This document shows positions 12,705 to 23,047 of a stretch of DNA of 45,638 nt, one piece after another (the first letter of the stretch is position 1; each line of letters starts with the position of its first letter). Under the pieces are notes generated by a model, which saw only the letters and a program-made list of their open reading frames with translations, did not search any database and was not told the DNA's origin. The translations under genes were made by a program, and so were the position numbers. The stretch lies in the NCBI GenBank assembly GCA_018398765.1, contig JAHBMJ010002790.1, forward strand, positions 5,001 to 50,638, read 5' to 3'. This stretch comes from Chromera velia. Its lineage: Eukaryota > Sar > Chromeraceae.

Positions 12705-12848
12705 ATTCAAAGAAGCAAGGAAAGAGTTACAACGCCGGAGGGCAGGGCATTCAAAGAAGCAAGCCTGGAAAGAGTTGCAACGCCGGAGGGCAGGGCATTC
12801 AAAGAAGCAAGCCTGGAAAGAGTTACAACGCCGGAGGGCAGGGCACGG
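12705..12848. repeat. 48-bp tandem repeat, about three copies
   Basis: The word aacgccggagggcagggc starts at 12731, 12779 and 12827, an exact 48-bp period. The intervening aaagaagcaagcctggaaag is nearly identical between copies; the first copy lacks a few bases. As 48 is a multiple of three, the array stays open on both strands, which explains the short ORFs seen there. Confidence 0.9.
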
Positions 12849-12927
12849 CCCAGTCGGCCGTCGGTACCCCATCCAGTGATTTCACGACGTCCGTGCCGGG
12901 GCTCACGTGCCTGAAAGCATATATTCC

Positions 12928-12952
12928 ATGCATGCATGCATGCATGCATTCA
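12928..12952. repeat. (CATG)n tetranucleotide run
   Basis: A short self-complementary catgcatgcatg run. Isolated copies of catgcatg occur in many introns of the window, so it is probably ordinary genomic simple sequence. Confidence 0.8.
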
Positions 12953-13390
12953 GGCAGTCCAAATCGTACATACACGCACGCGAAGGAAGAAACAAAGACG
13001 TCAGTCTCCAGCTTTATTTCGTGTTCAGGCGATCGTACTGAAAAGACAGAGAAAAGGGTAGACCGTAGGATAAAACCTCAGACAGGAAAGAGATGAAGGG
13101 GCAAGGAATTGAGGAAACAGGCAAGGAAGCAGGGCGGAACGCAGGAAGGAAGACTTTCAGTCAAGCACGAGGTCTCCGAAGCCCTCCAGTCCGAAGCTTT
13201 TGTTTGCGTGCACAGACGGAGAAGCATGGAAGAGAAAAAAGGGTGGAAGAAGGTAGAAAAAGAGAGAGAACGAGAGTCACTTGAAACAAAAATGGCGGGA
13301 GGAAGGCGTACCGAAATGGGGTCAGTTCAGGGAACATGAAAATTTGGGGACAGCAGTTGAGAAGCCAGTCGAACATTCCAGTCCGCAAGC

Positions 13391-13519
13391 TCATCCTGCA
13401 GTCGATCGAGAGAGAGAGGGGGACACATGCAGATAGAGAGCTTCTGTCTGTGTCCTGAAACAATCACCTTCCCTTCCCTCACCGCTGAGGAAAAGCAATT
13501 CTCGAAGAAAAACAAAATA

Positions 13520-13555
<36 letters not shown>

Positions 13556-13616
13556 TGACCGACCGACCGACCGACCGACCGACTGACTGACGGACAGACC
13601 GACCGACCGACCGACT

Positions 13617-13648
<32 letters not shown>

Positions 13649-13664
13649 GACTGGCTGACTGGCT

Positions 13665-13696
<32 letters not shown>

Positions 13697-14791
13697 CACT
13701 GACTGACTGACTGACTGACTGACTGACTCACTGACTGACTGACTGACTGTTTAGCTGACTGACTGACTTACTAGTAGACTGACTGACAGACAGACAGACA
13801 GACAGACAGACCGACCGACCGACCGACCGACTGACTGACTGACTGACTGACTGACTGACCATACAACGATTCCCTCTGCCACCCCGAGAAAGACAGGAAA
13901 CCCAAGGGCAAAGCAGAAGATCAGCAAACTCGACAACAGATACTCCCGGAGAACAAACTGCTTGTGCCTCACAGGAAATGACTCCCCTGCCAGGCCCACG
14001 ACCAGGAACAGCATCAAGAGAAGAAGAAGAAGACTGATCGCTACTGCGAAAAGGATGTATTGTGCAACCACCTCCTGCCGCCGCGCCCGGATGTACAGCC
14101 TCGCACTCTCTGCCCTTGGCACTTTTGCCTTTTTTGTCTCCCTGCTGAGACCTGGCGGAAAGCCAAAATACGTTAGACCCCACGCCCCGGGATGAACAAA
14201 ATCTCGTCTCTCCCCTGTCGCTCCCTCTCTCTCCTTCGTGAGGTCCTGAGAGTCTCCCTCTATGTCTCTGTGAGATGCAGCACCCTTTTTTCTCCCCTCT
14301 GAATCCCCCCCAGCGTCTCCAATTTGTCCTCTGGACCTCCAAATGAGGACCTGAGGGTCCACACGACCGGAGGAGTTCTGGGGACTCCAAATCGATTGGA
14401 GGACCGGCATCACCAGAGAGGCGAAGAGAAGCTCAACGGCCAAACAGGCAATGAGAGCCTTGAGGGCAGAGGCCTGCAGGAACGCCTCTAGATCCCCGTA
14501 GCCCTCTAGACCGAATCCACCGGGGGCGGTGGCTATGGTGGACGGCCGTCGGTTGGTGTGTCTCTCGTCGGTCTCCCCAACTATGACGGTCATCAGACAA
14601 AGGAAGAAGGCAAAGGTGAGGGTGAGGAGCATTTTGGAGGCGAAGACGAGTGCTTCGGTGAGGATCGAGAGGTCGGAAATGTCAAACACGAGCTTGGCTT
14701 TCGAGACTTTCACAGCAATCAGATTCCTCTTCATGCTCATCCTGCATGCACAATCCATGCACCATGCAAGCTGATTCGGAGAGAGGGACAT
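13391..14791 (-). CDS. Gene B: four-helix membrane protein of unknown function
   Basis: The main exon runs 14791-13860 on the minus strand. It ends in phase 2 at a GTCAGT donor that is the first unit of a 340-bp tetranucleotide repeat. A final exon at 13454-13391 (acceptor GTTTCAG) keeps the frame and stops after 21 codons. An acceptor at about 13400 (CGACTGCAG) is in the same phase and would give a 77-residue hydrophobic end instead. Four membrane helices can be seen: two in the first half, then a hydrophilic loop of about 90 residues, then a very Leu-rich helix and a last one rich in Phe and Leu. Start choices are ATG at 14791 or 14740. An upstream exon 15604-15351 (donor GTGAGG) also joins in phase to 14741, after an acceptor ending TGCAG. 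No family is recognised. It could also be the end of the giant gene (see findings). Confidence 0.5.
13520..13859 (-). repeat. (GTCA)n compound microsatellite forming the start of a gene B intron
   Basis: On the transcribed strand about 340 bp consist of GTCA units with blocks of GTCG, GTCT and GCCA. The array begins at the last base before the exon end, so its first unit is the GTCAGT donor. Each alternative unit would be an equally good donor but would shift the frame by one base. Confidence 0.9.
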
Positions 14792-15647
14792 AAGAGGCGA
14801 AGCATCGTCTCACATCAAAATCAAACTCTTATGGGTGCAGTGAGTGTAAGGGTGACGCAAAATGGATGGAAATGGCAACCTGCTAACAACCGATCTCTTA
14901 ATTCTGTCCAACAAAAGTTGCTAAGCCACAGCTAGCCGTGTGTACAAAAACTTGGGCAAGCACTTTGCATGGTCGTTCACTTTAAATTTCACACTACCTG
15001 CTGTCGTTTTCTCCATGAGAAACCGATTTGAGGAATTAAAAGAGAAAATGTATGTCGACGCGTGCAAATGACGGGGTAGTACGGATGCGAGCGCGGGGAT
15101 AGAAGGAAACCATGGAACAGAGGACGAGAAAGAGAGAGACACACACGCAGAGAGGGAGAGAGAGAATGAATGAAAGGGAGTGGCGATGCAAGAAAGAAAC
15201 ATCCACAAGAGAGATCGAGGCAACCCAAAAACCGACCAGCAAAGTTGAGGAGCGCTCATGAGGCAATATCTTGTCCTGCACAACAGGAAATGGGGAGAGA
15301 AGATAGAAGAAAGCAAAATCTCATTCCAGAGAAAGGAAGTGGGACCTCACGCATTCGACAGAGATACAAATAGAGACGAAGCTAGACAGCGGGGAAGGGA
15401 ACTCAAGAGCATCCTCAACGTCCGATGAATCACAGAGATGCATGTGGAGTCATCCAAAGTAGAGGTGGAAAATGAAATCGCCTTAGATCCGGCCAGCCAT
15501 CCAATGCGGCCGCATGTCCTTCTCCACATCCGATCTGGATCAACAGCTAGGTCCTCCCTCCGTGGAGTTCCTAGCCCCATCTTTTCCTCCAGCAGTGGGC
15601 CCATTACTCATCAGCAGCAGCTGAGAAGTGTGCACACATATATGCAT
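14792..15647. other. Interval between gene B and the giant gene
   Basis: The stretch is pyrimidine-rich on the minus strand. It contains a possible 5' exon of gene B (15604-15351) and an acceptor-like CTGTTGTGCAG followed by a hydrophobic frame at about 15,281-15,180. A CT-rich run at about 15,130-15,170 resembles intron sequence. The giant gene's stop at 15648 is only 43 bp from the ATG at 15604, which is tight for two separate genes. Confidence 0.45.
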
Positions 15648-17867
15648 TCACTCAAGATGCTGCATGAATGCTGCAATGAGTGCAGTCATGCCGGTCTGTA
15701 TGTCTGACCTTAGGGGAAGGGTCCCCACTCTGGACGCGTCTGCTGGTGCGACGATGGTCATCGGGGCCCTCCATCTCTTTGCCGGGGCCCCTAGACCACA
15801 TGCGGAGAGGCGGCGGAAGACTTCGGCTGCCGTGCTCTTCAGTCGTCGGGGCTTTCTGCTTTTCTTCTCGGGTGTGGTTTGTCTCTCCTTGGACTGAGTG
15901 TCAATTGCGACTGTTCGTTCTTCTGAGGCAGCTTGAATTGAGGCGCTTTGTATGGATGCACTGATGGAAGAGCAGGAGACGTTTGCAGACTCGACGCTCG
16001 AAGGAGATGATCCATCTGAGGAATTCCGCTGGACTGGAGGGGGGGCAGCAGGTGTGTTTTCTGGTCTTTGGTCAAAAGAGCTTCTCCCTTCGGCAGTGGG
16101 TTGCTCTTCAACCAGAGTGCTGCTATTTGCAATGTCTGACCCTTCACTGTCAACAGCAGCATCGGAAGATCCACCTTGGCTCTGCAAACTGCTGCTGCTT
16201 ACAGATTCTTGCTCCCCGACCTTTCTCTCGTCTCGACTGTTTCCGCTCTTCGCACTTTCAATCTCCTCCGCTACTTCTCCATCTTCACTTTTTGCACTTT
16301 CGATGCTTGCACTGCCCTCCTCGCTCTTGACGCTCTCAATGCTTACGCTGCCTTCTTGACTTTTCGCACTCTCAATGCTGCTCTCTTCCTTATTTTCCTT
16401 GGCATCTGCTCCGCTTCCCTGCCTTCCCGTCGTCGTACGACAGGCGGCCCCGTCCTCCACTTGTCTGACCGTGAGGTCTGTCAGGCTGCCCCCACGTTTG
16501 GTCTCCTCTGACGTTTCGGGTTCTCCGTCAGGCCCTCCGTCCTCGCTTTGGGACGGGACTGTTAAGAGAACCTCACCACGTCCCCCTCGACCGGATGAGT
16601 CAGCAGGGCAAGAGAGGGAGGGAGAAAAATGCCCTTTCTGTTTACCCTCACTTTCTCTTTTTGGAAGAACATGATCTGTTTTCTCTTTTAGGCTCTTCAT
16701 TTTCTCCTCCAGCTTCTGTTTTTCTTTCTCACCAAAATTTTTCGTCTCGATTCCCTGCAATTCATGCATCAGTGCTGCCAGTTCTTCGTACAGATCTTCT
16801 GACTGAGAATTCGCATTCTCGTTGGTAGTCTCTCGGAGATCACTGCTGTCGGTGATGCTGCTGTTTTTGCTGTTGGCGGTTCCACTGCTGTCTGAATCAA
16901 AATCGCTTGACTCATCTGAATCGTCCTCCGAGGGTTCTTGCCCTTTCTTTTTCAGCTGGTTCTTTCCCTTTGACTTTCTTTGTTCCCTCATCGCTCTGAG
17001 TACTCGTGCCCGTATCTCCTCTGTACTGAAAACAAAACCCATTTCGTACTGTCGCCCTGCCATCTCCACCTCCATCTGTTTCCACAAGGCTTGCTGCCTA
17101 TCTGTCTGATTTTCTGCATACCCTCTCTGTGCCTCCCATTGATGCGCCCGTGCGACCTTCAATGCGCGACGCATCACGCGGGCGTCACACGCACCCAAAG
17201 ACCAATCTCTGAAGCACGCAAGCCTAAAGCACCGGAAACCGCACGAACAAAATCTCGTACTCGCTCGCTGTTGTGGCCGTGAGGTGACCTGTCCGTTTTC
17301 ATCAAAACGGACTCCTTGTGAGAGATGATACGCCACAATGCGCCTCGGGTTGAAAAATCTGCACAAAAGCAGGGGAGAAATTGATCGGTATGATGGAGCG
17401 GATAGAAAGGCACGCAAACATGCGTTCAGGCAGACAAAAAAACAGAAAGGGAGGAAAATAGAAGCATGGGCAGATAGCTAGAGGAAAACAGACACCACCC
17501 ACAAACTCACTTCCGAATTCGAATTACGTGCCCCTCGCTTCCGAACACCGCCTTTGCCTTCGCAGTCACCTCCTGGAGGACCTTCGTGGAGGTGCCTTCC
17601 TCCTCTCGTTGTTGTTGCCGTCTGGCTTCCGCCTGTCGCCCTTTCTTCTGCTTCCTGCTATGGTACCTCACAGCCCTGCTTTGGTCTTCCACTGCCGCTG
17701 CACTCATTTGACTGGACCTCCGACGGCTTGTCTGGATGTCCTTGAGGGTCGAGACCTTGGAGTGCCCTGCCTGTCCTCTAGTTTGCCGCCGTCTAAAATC
17801 GCACACAGAGAGGCTTGGAAACACATCCTGGAGAACAGGAAGGAGCTTCCTCTCGGCCTTGTAAGCA
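15648..17867 (-). other. Exons 37-38: cytoplasmic tail (aa 3028-3716)
   Basis: Exon 37 (17867-17511) and exon 38 (17358-15648) join in phase 2 (AA|A). The tail starts strongly basic (SRKQKKGRQ, RRQQQREEE), passes a Cys/Arg cluster (CSCGFRCFRLAC), a long helical segment with several Trp and Gln, and then an acidic Ser/Asp stretch (SEDDSDESSDFDSDSS). About four degenerate copies of SIESAKSEEGS follow (about 16,240-16,390), then Ser/Pro-rich sequence and a short hydrophobic end. No kinase, SH2 or PLAT domain is recognised. Many Ser sites next to acidic residues suggest casein-kinase-2-type phosphorylation. Confidence 0.8.
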
Positions 17868-20800
17868 CTGCAGAAATGCAGTGATTAATTACAAAAAGAC
17901 AGTCGCCAGCATGTCATTAATTCATTGATTCATTTATTCATACATTCAGACCGACAGACCGACCGACCGACCGACCGACCGACCGACAGACAGACAGACA
18001 GACAGACAGAGAGACAGATAGCAGGGATCAAGTAGCGAACAGCAAAGATACGCATTCTGTATAGGGAAAGCAATGCCACACAAAGAGCATGAGGAGAAGC
18101 ACGTTTTGAATTCCTAGTCAAGGGAAAACCCACAGCGAAGCACAGATGTACAAAATCAAAATCGTCCCTCCTGCACGGCCGTTTGCTAATCCAACTCCCT
18201 GTCGATGCTGCTTGCAGATCTGCAGACTGACGTGTGGACGAGCACTGCGAGCGCAAGGAAGATGAAGATGGAGGACAACCCGACCTGCATGCATGCAGTT
18301 AGGCACACAGTCAGAGAGATGCGGATGCGCCGGAAGGAGAGACCAACAATCCACCCGAGAAAACGTTCAGGCAGGCAAAAAGAGAAAGAAAACAAAGTGA
18401 TCGATTTAGATAGACGAGAGAGACCCTTGCTGTCTGCCTGCCTGCCCCTCCCGTGCTACCTATGCATGAGAGTCTGCATGCAACCGGGCGGCTATACTGA
18501 CTGACAGGGTTGACGAGAGAATCATTGGATATATACTTGACTGAGGCACCCCCCAAGTGAAAAGTGTGACAGACATATTGACTGACCGTTTGAAGAAGGA
18601 AGAGAAAGCCGACGTCCGGCAGTTCTTCCAAGACTGATTGCTGAGACGTGCCTGCTGTTGGAGCGAGCGCTGGGGGCTCGACGTACTGCATGCAGGAGGG
18701 AGGACATCAGTAGGTGCATTTATCATGCGACAGTTGGCTGCTTTATCAGTCTTGCCTTTCATTCAGATGCCTTCATTTCTCTTGATCAATTGCAGCTGCA
18801 GAGAAGGGCACAGATTCGATTATCGGTAAAACATCGCGACACGTTGAAGGCACCAAGATAAACAGAAAAACTCATTCGATCACTCAAGACGCACAGTGTC
18901 TCTCCCTCTTTGTTGTGCCCTTCATCAATTATGTCCAGGGAGGCCCTCAAGGTGTCCATCCTCTATATTGTGGCTAATCCACCCTCTGGCTTAATTCGGA
19001 AGAAAAAACTGACGGACCCTTTGGCTGACAGAGAACACCGCCTCCATCGCCCTGATCTCGCACTCACAGACGATCTGTTCCTCTGTGATCTGCCCGTTCT
19101 CTGTCCCGGTGGTTGTGCATCCTGCAGTCAGCTAGGTGAGTCAAAGAGAGACTTTCTTTGTCTTCATTAGTCGGATCGACACCGTGGGCATGCAGACAAA
19201 CCCTTCTCTCTCTCTGTATGTACGCCGGGCATGCACTGTCATCTGATTGCATGGCGATTGCGGTTTTCAAAAAAGGGAGACGAATCGGTCATTTGAGGCT
19301 ACTGGTCGAAAAAAAAAGCTGGAGATGGAGAGATGAAGAGCAACTTTCCAGTCGATCAAGTGAAACAGCACACTTATTTATTGATTCTCTCCACGCATGT
19401 ACTTTTCTTCCCTGACCTACCAACAGACCATCTTTTGTCCACTCTTCGTTCTGCACGTCCAGCTGTGCGCACTCAACCTCCCAGATTCCCCCCTCTCTCC
19501 CAAGTTTGTACCGATCCCAATCCGACTCCACCAGCTCCCGCTGCTGGATCAGGTTTTCCTGCTCCGGAGCAGAAAGAGCCACTTGTGCCACGTTTTTCGA
19601 AGATGCCAACTGTGAGAGCTCACGAGAGAGTGACAATTCCTTCAAAGTCTCCGCCTGATCTTCCGCTATTTCAAGCCTCCGTGCAGACCGCCCACCAGAG
19701 GACCGCGATGTTCCGGTGCCTCCAGAGGAAATCAAAGAAGTGCGAATCCCTCCAATCACCTCTCCTCCCTGTCGCGCTGCCATTCGAATAAATGGAGTCA
19801 GCCCTGCAGTCACAAAACCATTCTCCCTCGTGCGGGCTCCTGCGAAGGGCGCGGGGTTACTCACGGACTCCATCAGCGTGAGGGACTTCGCCTGGTCGCT
19901 CTTGTCCGATCTCCTCGCATTGGCTGGCATGGACTGTCGAATTGTCCGTCCCTTCTCCTCATAGTCCCCCCGTTGCGGAATTGCAGCTGCAGAGAGAGAA
20001 TTAACGAACGGGCAGAATTAAGAAATCACAAACGTATTTCTAGTTCTTCAAATGCAAAGAGGGATTCAGGCAATGGAAGCATGTCATTAGGAAAGCAGCA
20101 AGAAGCAGCCCAGGAGATCTCGACACGACAAAGTCTCTACCTCAAGCCCTTCCCTCGAATTGAAAGACTCAGACCAAAAGGCCCACCCATGCACCGACCG
20201 ATTGCCTCAGCATCCGCCAACTGGAGGACGATGGACGCCGAGTCCGATTTGGTAGCGATGGATGTGGCGTCAGGAGGAGAGCTCTGCACGGCGATAGAGA
20301 GCGTCTCCGTCTTGATGATGGTGGTCTCCCCGATTGGCACCGCCTCTGCGAGGTTGTCAGCTGCAGTTTTGCACAGTCAGGGGAGGAGGGGGGGAGGGGG
20401 GGAGGGGGGGGAAATGTGCGAAGGATGAGTGAGAGAGGAGTAGGGAAATCCACAGGAGACAACCAAAACGATTTGGCAGCATTGTCTAAGAATCGAAGAA
20501 AAAGAAAAAATAGCACCACCTTCCCACCTTTCCCCCCTCTTTATGCCTATGCTCCTCTTCTTTCTCGATCGCCTAACTGACAGACCAATGTTGTCAACCG
20601 CCTGCATGATCTTGACTGATGCCGCAGTGGCGGCCTCCGCATCCTCTCTTGATGGCTTCTCGGCTGCGGGGGCCGTGACGACCACAGTCCCTGTCAGAGT
20701 CGTTCCGCTGCTTGACGATGCGCCGTCAGATGCCCCCGCCCCTCCACCTTCACTGGCTTCACCCGAGGACGAGGCAAGAGCTTGAGAGTCCATCACGTTC

Positions 20801-22263
20801 TGCAAATGTACATGCATGCACCCTTCCATCCTGACATAAGAATATCAACAATCATAAATCACTCAATGATATTTACATGGGGATGCAGCCAGGGCTTGAG
20901 AGCCAAACCACAATCTGCACATGGACCCTTTGACAGAACGGATTACATCCATCCTGCAGAATATGGAAAGCGGAATGTTATTCTCTGAAAGAAGTTCTCA
21001 ACATGACCGAGCGCGTAGTATGAGACGCTCCAAGCTGGACACTGAGGGTTTACTCTCATTTCTCGAATCTGAAACAGGCAGGTTTGCCACGTAAGGACCA
21101 AGTAAACCGAGCTCTAAGACAAGGACAGTCAGACCAGAAGAAATGAAAGTGCTCGAAAGACTTATCAAGCACACGGACGGACCAAAAGATTCGAGATGGT
21201 CTCCACGGCAGATGACGCAGAGTCCTTCGCTATCTGTTCCTTCTCTGCAGGCGATGCCACTGCAAGACACTGCTGCAATTTTTCGTCCAGCGCTGCGAGG
21301 GAGTCCGCAGCCTGCAAGGAAGAAGCAACAGAGAAAAGAAAGAAAGAAAGAAAGAAAGAAAGGAAGGAAGGAAGGAAGGAAGGAAGGAAGAAAGAAAGAA
21401 CGAACGAACGAACGAACGAAAGAAAGAAAGAAAGAAAGAAAGAAAGAAAAAAAAGAAAGAAAGAAAAAAAGAAAGAAAGAAAGAAAGAAAGAAAGGAAGG
21501 AAGGAAGGAAGGAAGAAAGAAAGAAAGAAAGACGGGGAAAGAAAAAGAGAGCCGCGGCGTCAACGATCAAACGCTGTGCGCACATTTTCTCCTACGTGCT
21601 CTTTTGATTCTTTTTCATCAGCTCCACATACAGACGCACGCACACGCACACTTACTTCGAGCCGGATCTGTCTGATTTCAATCAATTCGAAGGCTTTGCA
21701 ATTACCACTTCATTCTCCCCTCTCTTTCCCCTCAATGCCATGTGACTGACCAAGTCTGCACTTCCCGGAAGCGCTGCGTTGTCGGATTGCCACTGTTGGA
21801 TGACGCCCCCCTCTGTGTTGTAGTTTGCCGTCACCTCTGCTGCTGGAGTGCTTCCGTCGGGCTCGCAGATGTCCCGAACCTGCAGAAAGAAATGCAGGCG
21901 TGGTGAATTAAAAGAAAATAATCAATCAACGCTCCAAACCGGCAAGTTTGGTCTGAGAGTAGAGCGGGAATATCTGAATGGAGCTACAAGCCTTCGAAAG
22001 CAAAAAACAAATAAAGATGCTCCTTCAACTCGGAGAGGCAAAGTGAAGCTTTGGAAGCTGACTGCTAAGACCGTTTCCGATAAACTTAAAATACAAACGC
22101 AGGACTCAGGGACGGGAAGGCGCGATGAGAGCGCAATTCAGTTCGCAGATCCATCCGTATTGGAGACATCTGCCGATTCCTGCAATGCTCCTCCCTCCTT
22201 GGCCACATTACGCAAGAAGAGAGACACTGACTGACCACTGGCCCAGCTGTGACTGCACTCGTC

Positions 22264-22301
<38 letters not shown>

Positions 22302-22981
22302 AAGGTAGACCAGCATGCACACAAAGAAGTTGCACCTGTCTTGGAAATCTATTTCTTTATGCAGGTGCCTTTGCAATCACATTGGACCTTGAAATCCATA
22401 GCAGAGACAAAACTACGTCGTCGACTACAGAGTTCGGACAGTCGCATACACCCGAGAGCCCATGCATCGTTCACACCATGCAGATCAAGGAATGGATGTC
22501 GGGGAGTGTTTGGATGCGCCTGGGAGTATCGAATGGATTTCCGTACAGAAAGAAACCGCATGCAAGCTTGGATCATTCAATTCATGCACTCTAATGCTGA
22601 GTGACTCCCTCCCTCCCTCCCTCCGCTAACTGACATGCGCACGTGACCAGGCCGTCTCCTTGGAATCCCAAATTGCAGGCGCACTCGAAGGACCCGACTG
22701 TGTCTGTGCAGGTGGAGACATCGGGGTAGCAGTTGTGCGTCTGGTTGGTGCACTCATCAAAGTCTGCAGGGAGGGAGGAGGGGGGATGGCGGAAAGCTGG
22801 GCGGGCACATGTAGTGAGAGATAAGGGAGAGGCCGAGAGGCAACGGTATTTTCTCCTCCATCATCCCTTTCTCCGCACCCAGTATTACACACACACACAC
22901 ACACACACGCGCGCGCAAGAACACACACACAAGAACACACACACACACACACACAAGAACACACACACACACACACACAAG

Positions 22982-23014
<33 letters not shown>

Positions 23015-23016
23015 GA

Positions 23017-23047
<31 letters not shown>

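Larger units (their letters stand above)
20199..21879 (-). other. Exons 29-32: helical juxta-GAIN region (aa 2541-2752)
   Basis: Exons 21879-21751, 21311-21183, 20799-20586 and 20360-20199, with phases 0-0, 0-0, 0-1 and 1-1. They encode VRDICEPDGS..., an Ala/Leu/Glu-rich helical segment (AADSLAALDEKLQQCL), a Ser/Gly/Ala linker with KIMQAVDNIG, and a strand-rich piece with VPIGETTIIKTETLSIAV. The helices followed by GE-T-I-TE-L-V strands resemble the region before the GPS in GAIN-domain and polycystin/REJ-type proteins. That likeness is judged by eye. Confidence 0.7.

Noticed and set aside
13391-13860. Minus-strand 'SQSVSQSV' frames (also at 39.6 and 42.2 kb)
   Set aside because: Translation of GTCA repeats that lie inside introns.
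19800-19875. Short intron inside exon 33 (GTGAGT to CTGCAG)
   Set aside because: The donor is phase 0 and the acceptor phase 1, so removing it would create a stop; reading through keeps the frame to the GPS.
21143-21675. Plus-strand frames of Lys/Glu/Arg repeats and minus-strand Phe/Leu/Ser repeats
   Set aside because: Pure product of the GAAA/GGAA microsatellite.
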